Source of the DNA: Pseudoips prasinana
Taxonomy: Eukaryota > Arthropoda > Insecta > Lepidoptera > Nolidae
Reading direction: 5' to 3'
Assembly (NCBI GenBank): GCA_951640165.1
Contig: OX621237.1
Span: 3,596,001-3,660,000 of the forward strand
Length of the DNA stretch: 64,000 bases
Part shown: positions 1-11,156 of the stretch, in pieces
How positions within the stretch are numbered: position 1 is the stretch's first letter
How the letters are laid out: each line of letters starts with the position of its first letter
The notes under the pieces: model-generated
What the model was told of the DNA's origin: nothing
Database searches by the model: none
Seen by the model: only the letters and a program-made list of their open reading frames with translations
Made by a program: the position numbers and the translations under genes

Positions 1-185
1 TTTCACGTTTGATTAACAGCTATGCTACGGTTGTAATGTACACCACATGCATGCCGGATTACTGTAGATATTTCAAATATCTATGATGATCTTGGGATCT
101 GCGTATTTTCGGCAGTTGTGATACAATGCTAGAGGTTTATCGTGTTTATACTCTATACTCGTAATATTTTCATGTGTTTTAATAG
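1..185. other. Intron upstream of first recognised CFAP43 exon
   Basis: AT-rich sequence with no open reading frame I can assign. It ends in the acceptor AG at 184-185 that starts the first recognisable CFAP43 exon, so it is most simply the 3' end of an intron whose upstream exons lie outside the window. Confidence 0.5.
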
Positions 186-3100
186 TTAAACACACAAAAC
201 GTGCGGATGTGGTTCAACAAGCAGTTCGATGAACTAATGACCGCCAAGAAGAGAGAGGTGGGACTTGTCGAGGAGAGAAACGCCAGGCTCCGATTTATTA
301 TAGAAGGTATGATACCGTTAACTCATCATCATCAAAATCTTTGCACAATGTTTATGTCACATGACACTTTGACCGTTGAAGTTTTATTGTCTTCCAGAGC
401 TCAACAAATTGTCAGATTTGCGCGGAAGCTTCCATCACTTGAACATAGCGATCCAGACTCCGAAGTGGCGGCAAGAAGAGCAAGTGGACAAACTGATCAA
501 AGTTGAACCTGAAGAGGTAATTTTCACAAGCAATAGCACCATGCTTTTGTGGAGAAAATGTAGTACAGATCAGTTTGAAGTACAACCGATTGCCACTGAC
601 AAAGATGTGTATGGTATGAAATAAATCAGAAAAGGTTATTTGTAAAACACCAACAACTTCGCAGGACTAGATAGATAGTATTATAAGCAACAACTTATAT
701 TCTACGAGTTCGGGCATAACTCGATACGTACAGACGCTAGACGCCAGGACATCAAGTTACCCCAGTCTGTCAAATTTTCCCAATTGAAAGTGAACCTTAT
801 GCTTATGTGATAAAGTTGAAAATCTATAAAGAAAATTTTACAAATTGGGGTAGCTGGATGTGGTGGCATCTGTACACGAAAAAAATATATTTTATAAGTT
901 TTTATAAGATTCCATTCTTGGGACATGAGACAGACGAGATGAAACAGTGAGAATAGTATGTTAAAGCATCCAGCAGCGCATGATAGACAGGAATAAGCTT
1001 CAAGGTCAGTAAATTTTGCTAGATATAAGAGGTTTCTTTTTTGAACAGTGTTCGATCGAGCCCTATATAAGTCCGAGCCAGATCGTAATAATCCCACCTG
1101 ACCCGGGCCCCAAGGATGATTTTCGCGAGCGGGCGCTAGTGGAAATGATGGACGGCGTACTCGAGAAGCTCTGGCACGAGGAGATTAAGAAGCCGATACC
1201 CAAGCCGCAGTGCATGGTGAGTTATAGAAAAAATTGTCGTATCGTTCGCTAATAGAAAAGGAAACTTTCACCAATTGATAAATAACACCGTAATTTAAAC
1301 TATTGACTCCCACATTGTAGCTAAAGCATTCGATAATATATTTGAAGTCCGTTCAGGATTAAGGAAGTTAACTTTAACTGCTGAAAAAATGCATCCCTGT
1401 TGTTTGTATGTTATTCATGACTGTTGAATATATTAAGATAAGTAATATTCAGCATTACATTTAATCTAAAATAAATATCAGCTGATGTAATAACCTGCTT
1501 TTTAAATGATTATTATTTGTTAGTGGGGCGTTTTCCACTAGATCTAATTTTATTAATACAATTCTATGCGATCACTACCTATCAGGAACGCATTCCTCCG
1601 AAGAGACCGGGTTTAGAAGCGTTTTAGTTTAGAGCTGAGCAGCGTTACAATGGATAATAGTTTAACAAGTACTCTTTATTCTGTGGTTTAACGGTGTAAT
1701 GGTTTCTTTGCTGCAAGCACTGGCGGCTTCTTTAAGCTTTCTCACCTTAATTTGCATTTTCCCTAGACTTTTAAATAATTCATGGCTCCTTGCAACTATT
1801 GCTTCTATAGAAACTGGCCTATAGAGAGGTGAGATTCTATAAATATTTGCATACTAATCATTTGATTATACCTACAGTTAGAGAAAGAGCCAGAAAACTT
1901 CAACGAAGATGACCTGCGTCTAGTATTTGATTATGAAGCTAAAGTGAAGTTCCGCAATGAGGAACGAGATAAATACCGCAAGATGCTGCACGCAGAGTAC
2001 GCAAAGTTAACGCAAGTCGTCAATGAAGGCATCGTTAAGTTCAATTCCAAGGTAAACGAATTATTGGTTTCAACATTTCAAACCAACTTCTATGCTAAGT
2101 ATACATAGACAAATGTGTAAAAGTATCCTTAGGCGGTTATAAAAGGACACTTTTACACGCTTAAGCGGATTATTACATAATTTGAATTAACCGTCGTTAT
2201 CCAACAACCCGTTTGGCCGTTTCATTGGAGCCTACGCCTTTGTCCAAAAGCGGGTGTCTTCCGGTTGATATGATGAAATAAGAATTGATAGGTATGCTGG
2301 AGACCATTTTAAAGATAGTAAATATAGACAAAGAAACTCGGACAACAGTACTATTATCGGCAGAATTCAGGGAAATCCAAGTAGTTACTACATACTGATT
2401 ATAATTTACTGGCCGTCCCACTGGACGGTAAGATTCCTCACAAAATGAGAGGTCGTAGGCCATTGTTATTGACATAGTTTGATATGAGTCCTGATATGAG
2501 TTATTTTTACATTATAGCTAAAAGACTTGTGGTTGACAAAGCTCAAGGTGGACTCCTCTAACGGGCAAGAAAATTTGAACTTGATGCGTCTACGCACCGT
2601 TAATTTGGATCGCATCGAAAATGACGAAAAATTGGAGCGCATGAGGTTTGTAGTAATGATGTCAATTCAGTAGGTATGATGTTTCTTTTTTAGTACGAAT
2701 ACCTACATAGAAGTTCGTTCGGTGCCGAACTATGGAGGTGCGCTGCTGAATGGGAACGAGCATTTTGGTTGCAAAAGCGTGCCATCAGAGCCATTGTAGG
2801 AATACCGCAAGACGTATCGGCAACACTCCACTTTAAAAGGAATTATGACTTTGCCTTGTATCATGATCCTGCAAGTTGCATTAGCGGTCACGGGAAATTT
2901 TAGTAATTATACTGCGCATAGTGAAATTCACGCCTACCACACAAGAAACGCTAGTAAACTTCCAGCGTGCAAAGTTAGCACGTACCTTGTAGATATCGTC
3001 AAAGCTTACACATATCATGGGCCCGACAGTACTTAAATAATTAATAACCAGATGTCATAACCGCGTCTCCAAGTTACTCATCCTTCAAGTCCCGTCTGAC

Positions 3101-6100
3101 AGGATGCCTTGTTCATTTTATAAATAAGTATGATTAATATAAATTACACCCAGAAACAATAACAGGACCACCCCATAACTTACTATGGATGTCGTAAAAG
3201 GCGACTAAGGGATAACAACAGGTAGTCGGGCAGAGCGCCCCCTGTGTACTAGATATCATCTCATTGTGGTGGCCACCACGCATACCAAGCGCGATGGATA
3301 CGGCAAACCCTCCAATTGGTAACGGCTTATGTCCAGCAGTGGACGATATCAGGCTGTTAGTATGTTTATAACGCCTTTACGATGGAAGCGCTGAACATGT
3401 TAGGATAAAATCAGATAGAATATTGTGTAAACGCTGCTAAACGCGACGCCAGCTAGCTAGCATATGAAATTTATCAAAATTGTATAAAAATATAGTTATA
3501 TAGAATATTAAGGTGCTTAGAATTAGAAATGGTTTTATAGCGTATCTAATGTTAAAAAATTCTTAAATGAATAACAAACTTAGCTACTATTTTTAATTTA
3601 AGTACCTATAGTCTAAGAGACGTGGAAGATCGTCCTTCACCGATCTGATAACCAGATGAGACGTATTTTTTATCAAATATTTTTTATAAACAAATATGCC
3701 TATAATTGCTTGCCTATCGAAAAGTGCTCATGGCTATTTTTAATTAAATTAACTTTTATCGATTTTTTTTCATCACCTTCATACTTTTGATAACCAAATA
3801 AAATTTATTTCACTGATAGTTTTTAATACACAGAATATGCCTAGGTATGCTTGCCTACTCATTTCAGTGTATAACTACCTGGCAAGCAGGTGTAAACAGG
3901 TAAGTCAAAATAGGTGACTCCATCGATCTGCTAACTTATCAAAAGTTATCTCAAATTTTAGATTATTTTATTTCAAAATTAGTCATTTAAACTTGCCTGC
4001 GAAAAATCGTACTTAAAGTACTGTTGCCAGGCTAAAAACTTTTAGAGTTTTAGCCACTTGATAGGTGCAACAGAGAAAGTAGAGCGTCCGAGGTCCGTGT
4101 GCTAGAGCAGGACACAACATAGCAGCTGCTCGCTACCTGACCGTAGAACGTATCCGAGTGCGCATGCTCGTGCACATGTGAGTGACAGAGACAGCATTTA
4201 TTTACACTTGTCAGTAATTTTGAACTCCATTTTATTACAACTAATTTTGATCTAAATTTTTATATTATTTTACGCTATACATACTTACAGCTATGCAATA
4301 ATTGAAAATAAATAATTTGCCACATCAGTAGACACACTTTGATATTTACAGTATCTTTATTACTTAGGCGGTAAGAGTGATTTTTGAACTGCAACGTTTC
4401 CACGGTCATGGGGTTGACCCACAGATTACCAAAAGTAACCTTAAAATAAAACTGGCTATAACTTTTATATCTCAAGTTCTAAAAATCTATGAAATTAAAA
4501 ATGCCTTTTCTATCACATTAACCACCAATTAAAACATAAAATATCCCGTAACCCGAAATTTTCCTAGCGGTCCAAATTTTTTTTTTATTACTGTAACTTT
4601 GTTGTAACACGTGTAATGATAACCAAGAAAATCCACCGATTCTTTGCTTAATTCAATATCTCCATACTTAAAGCAATGTTTTTTACGGAAAGCCAATTTT
4701 AAAATCATTTGTTTTTTTTCACCACACAAAAAACAATTTTTACTCATTTTTAAAATCACAATTCTTGAAAATTAATGTTATTTAGCACGTGTTGTCACTA
4801 ATAAATAATTTTCGACTCCGACTATACACGAGCATGCGCACTCGGATAAGTTCTACAGTCAGGTAGCGAACAGCTGCTATGTTGTGTCCATGTGCTCTAG
4901 CACACGGACCTCGGACGCTCTACTTTCTCTGTCGCACCTATCAAGTAGCTAAAACTCTAAAAGTTTTTAGCCTGGCAACAGTACTTTAAGTACGATTTTT
5001 CGCAGGCAAGTTTATATGACTAATTTTGAAATAAAATAATCTAAAATTTGAGATAACTTTTGATAAGTTACCAGATCGATGGAGTCACCTATTTTGACTT
5101 ACCTGTTTACACCTGCTTGCCAGGTAGTTAAACACAGAAATGAGTAGGCAAGCATACCTAGGCATATTCTGTGTATTAAAAACTATCCCGATAAAAGTTA
5201 ATTTAATTAAAAATAGCCATGAGCACTTTTCGATAGGCAAGCAATTATAGGCATATTTGTTTATAAAAAATATTTGATAAAAAATACGTCTCATCTGGTT
5301 ATTAGATCGGTGAAGGACGATCTTCCACGTCTCTCCTACTACTACTTTTCTATTAAATATTTTAGACACCGAGTAGTTGGCGAATGCAAGTATTTATCCA
5401 TATTTAGCTGGGTAGTTGACATCGGTCTATATAACCATCCCTCTTATGCGACCCCACCCCACAACATTAGAAACATCGGGCAACAGCCCTCTTTGTGTAT
5501 TATGAGCATTATGAGCATCGTACTGTGTCGACAGCCCAATGCCGAACATGGCTATTATGGTATATCCCTAAAATATGGACACTTTAATTGTTAAGATCCT
5601 TTGTTCAGCTGTGTACATCTTTTCCCAGATATGATGATGAGGGCATAAGCTCATAAATGTGATTTTTTTTTACGTTATATTTCTTGGTTAGAGATGACAT
5701 TGCACGTTTCGAGAAAGAAGTCGAAGATTTGACTGGCGAGCTGCACGCCATACAAGAGCAGAACACGGAGCTGCAGGCTGCATACGAGGCACTTGCCGTC
5801 AAGGACCGGCATATGGAGAAGAGCTTTAAGAACCACTTCGCTGACCTGTCGCCCATCATTGTGGAACAGTGTTATAAGTTCTTCAAGTTAGTTGTTTATT
5901 TACGTATTTTTAATACTTAAGTGCTAGACATCTAAATCCCACTATTCAACGTCTAAGTTCCATATCCAATTTGTGTTTAATTGATCCGTAAATGGCTTCT
6001 AGGCATTTAAGTTTGCTTCAATTTCAATGCACTGCGTCTCAAGTGTTACAGTTGTTATAATTAATAAAAAGAGTAAAGTAAAATGGACCCTGTGGGGCAC

Positions 6101-9100
6101 CATAAATTAGGAGAGAAGAAAAATCGGCGATAGATATCTTACTTATTTTGATTAATTACTTATAAAATTCTATTCAATCATATCTTCATTTTTTTTTGTG
6201 TACCTTACCATTTGCAATTACATTTTAAGAGTTTGGAAGTTTTTGTTTAACTCTCTTTTTATTTGGGGGTTTTTACCTAAACAGATATGCCAACCCCATC
6301 GTACCTTTTACATAACATTACACTGAACAGCTAAATAATACCTATTTTATATTAATATAATTTCTGATGAGGGTGAAATGGAGTTACAGATGAAGAACTG
6401 AGAGTTTGGAAGTTATTTAAATAGTTACATGATTTCTTTTTGTTTTGTTTGTGTTTCGTTTTACACTGTTTTAAATTTCTCTCCTCTCATATCGTCGAAG
6501 AAAGTCATTTGAATTGTATGTTAATTAATAAATTGTGTCATTGTACTGACAATAAAATTTATTAACATCCTTCAATCTTCTTATAACTGAACAACAACGT
6601 AAAGTATAAAATTCAACTGCAAATGTTTACAACAATATCACTGGCAAAATTTTATAAATACCAATAGATCGCAATAAATCAAAATAAGTAAATTATTTAT
6701 CACCATTATTTATCTTGATCATCAAATATTCATCTTCTCTCCTAATTTGCTATGCGCCGTAAGGTCCATACTAGATAATATTATTAATTATAATAAATGG
6801 TAACACATGGAATGCAATGCCTAAAAAACATTGTTAATTTATATTTTTATAAAACTTTATTTATATTTACCAATTCTCAATATCTGGAACTGAATGCTGT
6901 GGACAGGAAACGTCCGAAGTGGCAGCAGCGTGCGACCATGATCCCCGTAGTGCTGTATGAGCTGGCCCACGGCATTCTGATCGGCGTACGCCCGCCTCTG
7001 CTGCACCCCGATTGCTTCGATTATTTCAAATCGTAAGTCTTCAGTTCCATCAATTCGTACAATTTATTAGTAGTGTCCCACTAATAAGCTTTCTCTATAG
7101 GCCTTATCAACGGCCTCGTTTGTAATTGAGGTCGTGGCGTTCGATCCCGACCGAGGAAAGATTTTTGAGTGCATGAGCGTGTCTGTTTGTCAAGAGTCAT
7201 GTAGTATATAGTTATCTGGTTTCCATAGTACAAGCTCTGTTTAGTTTGGAATCATATGGTCGAGTGTGAATAATGTTCCAGGATAAAAAAAAACAACACT
7301 AGATCCGGGGCGGATTGTTTTAAGATCTTTCTGACATAAAAACACCAAGTAGAAGCTCGGAGTCTCGATGAAAATTGGCGGTATTATACATCCTTGCTTA
7401 GGAGAGTATGTTAAGTGGTAGTTACTATCACCCCCGATCGTGTCGGATAGCCATGAGAGCACCCGTGTTTGCATCATGCCGTCAAATTAAAACAAATTTG
7501 TTTCATGTTATTGTTTTAAAATGCAGGATGGATCAATTGGATTTGATCGCCAATATGCCTCCTGTAATGGACGAAGGTCTATGGGCTACAATGTGTAAAT
7601 TGCGGCGAGCCAAAAATGAAAATGAGATTCGGGTAAGTTTAGCTTAATAATGGAAGCAGGCATTACTTTGTGGACCATAACATTCAAAATTAGTATGTAG
7701 TAATAATTCCACTAAGTGTCAGTTTAATCTAGCCGAAATGTAATATGCAGTGCCATCCCGCCCAAAACAAATATGCACATGCAAGAAGAACAATATAAAA
7801 ATGCAATTTATATGCGCCGGTACGATACCCAACACGTGTTTCAGTCCTCCACCGGACCATTCTCAAGGGATGCTAACTCGTCTAGTGCTCAAAGGCAAAA
7901 TCTAGTCCATATAAATATAATATATGCTGCAACATTGCTGATATATAAATAAGTAAATGAGACTAAGGTAAGCTTACAAGCTTACAATCTTATACTTTCA
8001 GATGAGAGCATTGACACAGGAGATAACATTCGTGGAAAATGCCCACAGCGTGTGGAGCAAAGCCATCGCAGCCCGGCGTACTCAGCTCGGGATCCTAGCC
8101 AACAAAATTACGGAACTTCGTGTGGAGGTTGAGCTTGCCGCCAGGAACAAGACTATACAGGTACCCTTTTTAAATTCATCATCATAAAAGCTGTAAGAAA
8201 TCCACTGCTGGACAATAGCCTCCTGTAAGAATAGTCTTGGGGGTGCGGGGTGCCATAATTGCCACGCTTGGCAGACGGGTTGGCAGTCGCAGTAAGATGG
8301 TCTGGTACTCAGAAGGAAGCTACTGCCCGTCCTCTGGTAGATATTCCTTGGTCAACTTCTACGCCCCCCACGGGATAAGAAAGAGTGATGATAATCTGAT
8401 AATCGCCGCTAATAAAATAATGGGTGTTATTTAAAGCCATAGAATTCGATTGCCGTTCCGTTACATTATTCTCCTGGTAGCATATTGGAACAGTGAAGCA
8501 AAAGCATTAAAATTGGTGTATATTTTTTAAAATAATGGTTGTTTGTTAATAATGACCCAAACACGTGTATTTTTGTTTAGCTAGTCTTACCGGCTGGTCA
8601 AGTGGAGATTATAACAACGGGACACATGACAGACTTCGAAGACGCTACGCTCATTCCGAGAGTGGATATCGAGAAAATAAACAATGTTATTTTAGTAAGT
8701 TCGTATATATTTTATTTTTCTCTCATCATCATTATATTATCAGCTGAAAGACGTCCACTGTGGGACAACCCTACCCAAAGAATTCCACAAATGACGGTCT
8801 TGCGTTATTCGCATCCAGTGGTTTCTAGCAACACTTTTCTTTACTTATTTGTTAGTTGTAAAATCAAATTTATGAAATATATATATATAAAATTAAATGT
8901 ATGACGTAAATTAATTATCGTATCTTCATCTACTTGTTTGTCTTCACATCAGAGAGTGGGCGCATTGAAGTTACGAATGATGCGCAAACAGACTGAGTTC
9001 CGCAAGGTGATCCTAGCAAAGGAATGGGAGCACGCGCAGATGAAGATGAAGTTAAGGCATATGGAACAAGAGCTTAACTCATATCAACGGCTCAAGGTAA

Positions 9101-10793
9101 CCTGCAAAGTACTAACTTAATGTATAAAAATTATCGTAAAACTGAAGTATTCAATCGAATCTCTGTAACGCGCGCGAATAAGAACTAGTGAAGAAGAGCT
9201 TGCGGATGATAGAGATAGGACTCCACTTTCTATATAGCTATATAGATAACTATATAGATGAAATCCTTAGCATAGCGTTGGCATAGCCTTAAAGTGCAGT
9301 ACACTGTAATGGTTGTGCCATTACCCCCCAAAAAACTTATCGCCCTAGTTTAATTTACTGAATGTGATATTTTCGAAAAAGCTTTTTCTATATTTTAGTA
9401 ATCTGACTATTGCTTATAAGGCGTACCGGGTGAATTAATAAAATTTGAAGGATAATATTAAGAAATGCAGGTATGATGAAAAACATTTTTCAGATCCCAA
9501 AAGAACTTCAGCAGTATCTAAAGGAGTATGAACTGGGTTATACCGACGAACACGACTACATGCGCCTTGAGAAAGAGATGGAGGCCTCTAAGCGTGGTGT
9601 CAACAAGGTTCTGAACGAACAGATACACAGAGTTGAAGAACTTGAGGTATTGTTATTTCTTTAATGTAGTCCTTAATAACTAATAATAGGTCGACAGCTA
9701 TTAAGGATTAATTGGTAAAGATAAACATGTGGTGTAGCAATATATTTGCGGGCTGAATATCCGGAATAATTTCAGTGTACAGCTAAATCAAAACTCTTCT
9801 GCGGGACAGTTATTCCTTTAACATGCTGTCCACCAATCTAAATTGTTTGATTTAGAGCCGCTATACTCAACCTGCGGCCCGTTATTGGCCCATCTGAAGT
9901 AAAATTTTTTTCATAAGTAAAAATTAACTACATCGTTAACTTGAAATTACGTTTTAATTAGGACCTAAATCATTTTAGCTTGTGGCAACAACATGACTGG
10001 GCATAAAAAAGGTTGACAATGTCTGATTACAAGTCTAGTAACTCATAATCAACACGATTTATTACGAGATTTAACATACAACAGATTTTGATCTAAAGAA
10101 AGAAATACTCTGACGCATTTTTTTATTTCAAAATATTTGAAATTTAACCACGAACCTTGGATCATACATGTTTATAGTCATCATTTTAGTAGTTGGAATG
10201 GCTTTGTTAAAACAACTTAATTTGATTTAAACAGCGTCGCCTAACGATAACTAGATTATAACTACTAATAAATATGGTGATTATTAATTAGGATTGAAAT
10301 TTTCAGTTAAAGTTAAGTGCTCTAGAAGCACAAAGCAATAAATTGGAGAAGCTGATATCATCCCTTACGGTAAAGGTATCAGAGAAGAGACTTCGCGAAG
10401 ACCCATTAGAACCAATCAGAAGACGACGCATCTTTAAAAAGAGGTTACTATTACTTTAATGCTATTGTACGTAGTATGAACTTAAGTATACGCTTCAACA
10501 TTATTATTTATAAGGCTTTGTTTGGAAAGGATCGCTTTTTACGACAAAATTTTTACAACTTGTCTATGCTATATGTCAAAACATATATGTCTATCATTTA
10601 TCAGGTGTGCAACCAATACGAGTATTTTATTATATGTTTTTATCTTTAAAACAGAATGGAGACTTTAATGATGAGAGGTAAACTGATACGTGAAGTGCAA
10701 GCAAACCACTCAACTATTGTGATGCTGCAGACTGAGTTGGAGTTACTCCGCCTGAAGACTTACCCGACACTTGCTAGTTTCCGTACTTACTGA
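186..10793 (+). CDS. CFAP43: Cilia- and flagella-associated protein 43, C-terminal 14 exons
   Basis: CFAP43 is an axonemal coiled-coil/WD protein needed for sperm-tail and ciliary motility. Exons: 186-306, 398-516, 1049-1216, 1878-2051, 2518-2645, 5692-5886, 6907-7032, 7527-7632, 8002-8160, 8581-8694, 8953-9096, 9494-9646, 10307-10443, 10655-10793 (TGA 10791-10793). All have AG/GT borders and the phases join without a break into 660 codons plus stop. The product is almost entirely charged coiled coil, without the N-terminal WD repeats, which must lie upstream. Family-like stretches are ERDKYRKML (exon 4), VEQCYKFFK (exon 6), LAKEWEHAQMKM (exon 11), IPKELQQYLKEYE (exon 12) and the end LRLKTYPTLASF. 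The order of blocks matches CFAP43 as I recall it; the sister protein CFAP44 is the main alternative. The acceptor of exon 3 is the least certain border. The introns hold the MITE, LINE, SINE and long-TIR elements listed separately. Confidence 0.85.
636..730. repeat. Terminal fragment of the AAAACACCAACAA fold-back family
   Basis: This stretch matches, in the same order, the end of the element at 59267-59643: AAAACACCAACAA, then CTCGCA-like, then AAGCAACAACTT, then CTACGAGTTCGG. It is interrupted at a TA by the MITE at 731-872 and appears to resume after it (CACGAAAAA and an AAGTTTTT-like run). Confidence 0.6.
731..872. mobile_element. TA-flanked MITE, CAGACGCCAGC family (copy 1)
   Basis: Starts CAGACGC after a TA and ends with the inverted GCATCTG before a TA. 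The inner parts (AAGTTACCCCAGTCTGTC and AATTGGGGTAGCTGGATG) are inverted copies of each other around an AT-rich core. It is the most diverged of four copies and carries a short extra segment near its left end. It lies in CFAP43 intron 2. Confidence 0.7.
2700..3045 (+). pseudogene. Jockey-like LINE reverse transcriptase C-terminal remnant
   Basis: Two reading frames joined by a frameshift near 2840 give the end of a Jockey-type ORF2. The first reads FWLQKRAIRAIVG; the second reads MTLPCIMILQVAL followed by HSEIHAYHTRNASKL. The pattern of QKRAIRAI, then a TLP-IxILE-like segment, then HxYxTRxxxxL is typical of the region after the thumb. It is a dead fragment in a CFAP43 intron, with no catalytic domain left. 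Confidence 0.65.
3141..3365 (+). repeat. Interspersed repeat with RTE-like 3' tail
   Basis: Contains GTCGTAAAAGGCGACTAAGG, a repeat core I associate with lepidopteran genomes. It ends in GTCCAGCAGTGGACGATATC, which resembles the 3' tail of the RTE LINE at 36248-39308. No coding capacity is visible. Confidence 0.5.
3616..5334. mobile_element. DNA element with ~0.5-kb terminal inverted repeats
   Basis: The left arm (3616-4172) and the right arm (4827-5334) are inverted copies, both beginning AGAGACGTGGAAGATCGTCC at the outside. The left arm carries about 50 extra bases near 3757-3810. Apart from this the arms are very similar. The roughly 650-bp centre holds a short Cys-rich ORF on the minus strand. 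The layout is that of a fold-back or long-TIR DNA transposon that has lost most of its coding region. Target duplications are not clear. It lies in the 3-kb CFAP43 intron between 2646 and 5691. Confidence 0.75.
4529..4747 (-). CDS. Short Cys-rich ORF inside the long-TIR element
   Basis: A 72-residue ORF starting MSKNCFLCGEKK. It contains C-x2-C, then a HCFKYGD segment, then H-x3-C-Y (HYTCYNK), followed by a basic tail. The spacing is reminiscent of N-terminal zinc-binding heads of insect transposon-encoded proteins, but I cannot name a family. It could be the surviving first part of the element's protein. It ends without a transposase domain, so it is probably non-functional. Confidence 0.4.
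   Translation of the reverse strand: MSKNCFLCGEKKQMILKLAFRKKHCFKYGDIELSKESVDFLGYHYTCYNKVTVIKKKFGPLGKFRVTGYFMF
5887..6906. other. AT-rich CFAP43 intron, no feature seen
   Basis: Intron between the exons ending 5886 and starting 6907. I see only AT-rich sequence and no repeat that recurs elsewhere in the window. Confidence 0.5.
7070..7265 (+). mobile_element. tRNA-derived SINE, decayed
   Basis: Contains a degenerate A-box-like start and a B-box-like GTTCGATCCCGACC, followed by the SINE body TTTGAGTGCATGAGC and the 3' part GGTTTCCATAGTACAAGC. It is related to the SINE at 35225-35455 and shares its 3' half with the 53930 family. Intronic in CFAP43. Confidence 0.55.
8190..8420 (-). mobile_element. 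SINE with RTE-like tail (copy 1)
   Basis: Contains the family core CCACGCTTGGCAGACGGGTT and CTACGCCCCCCACGGGATAA. The side nearest 8190 carries TCATCATCATAA and a CCACTGCTGGACAA motif, the inverted form of the shared 3' tail. Other copies are near 21229, 21631, 30295 and 48917. Confidence 0.65.
8720..8835 (-). mobile_element. 3'-end fragment of an RTE LINE
   Basis: CATCATCATTATATTATCAG, GACGTCCACTG and GTCTTGCGTTATTCGCATCC match in order the 3' end of the RTE element at 36248-36360. It is therefore a heavily 5'-truncated RTE copy on the minus strand, inserted in a CFAP43 intron. Confidence 0.65.
9647..10306. other. CFAP43 intron, no feature seen
   Basis: AT-rich intron between the exons ending 9646 and starting 10307. 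I recognise no repeat or ORF in it. Confidence 0.5.
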
Positions 10794-10829
10794 ACATGAA
10801 AACAGATCCAGGTCTGCAGCTCAGATGCT

Positions 10830-10835
10830 AATAAA
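10830..10835 (+). promoter_or_regulatory. Poly(A) signal AATAAA downstream of CFAP43
   Basis: A canonical AATAAA 37 bases after the CFAP43 stop codon, which would give a very short 3' UTR. It is placed by position only; transcript ends are not known. Confidence 0.5.
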
Positions 10836-10894
10836 CCTTTTCATCGTGGCAAGTCTACCGCTCCATTGTTGTAATACTACAGGTTGAACTCGAA

Positions 10895-10961
10895 CTTGCA
10901 GCTGGTGTCAGATAAATTTTCTAACGGGATAGCGTTAGAAAATTATTCTGATACCTGCAAG
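10895..10961. repeat. Hairpin just downstream of CFAP43
   Basis: Arms CTTGCAG...TTTTCTAACG and CGTTAGAAAA...CTGCAAG pair around a 6-base loop (GGATAG), with a few mismatches. Arms are about 30 bases. It lies beyond the likely poly(A) signal and could be a small MITE remnant. Confidence 0.5.
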
Positions 10962-11092
10962 ATTCTGCAATTACTTTAACTTTAGCACATCATATTGCCA
11001 TAAATGTATAAACCCAATTGTATCTGCTAATAGAAATATTGGACTAAGAAAACCAATTAAATAGCCAAATGTCTTTCTCAATGTTGCATCTA

Positions 11093-11156
11093 CAGTGAAC
11101 GTCTTAGGGCTGATATGATGATGATAATCATCATATCAGCCCTAAGACGTTCACTG
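11093..11156. repeat. 64-bp near-perfect palindrome built from RTE tails
   Basis: Each 32-base half reads CAGTGAACGTCTTAGGGCTG then ATATGATGATG, which is the RTE-type 3' tail. The halves meet tail to tail, with mispairing only at the centre. On the right the tail continues into TTGGACAAAGG. Confidence 0.75.

Noticed and set aside
702..1097. 131-codon minus-strand ORF
   Set aside because: Runs through a MITE and the antisense of a CFAP43 exon; composition only.
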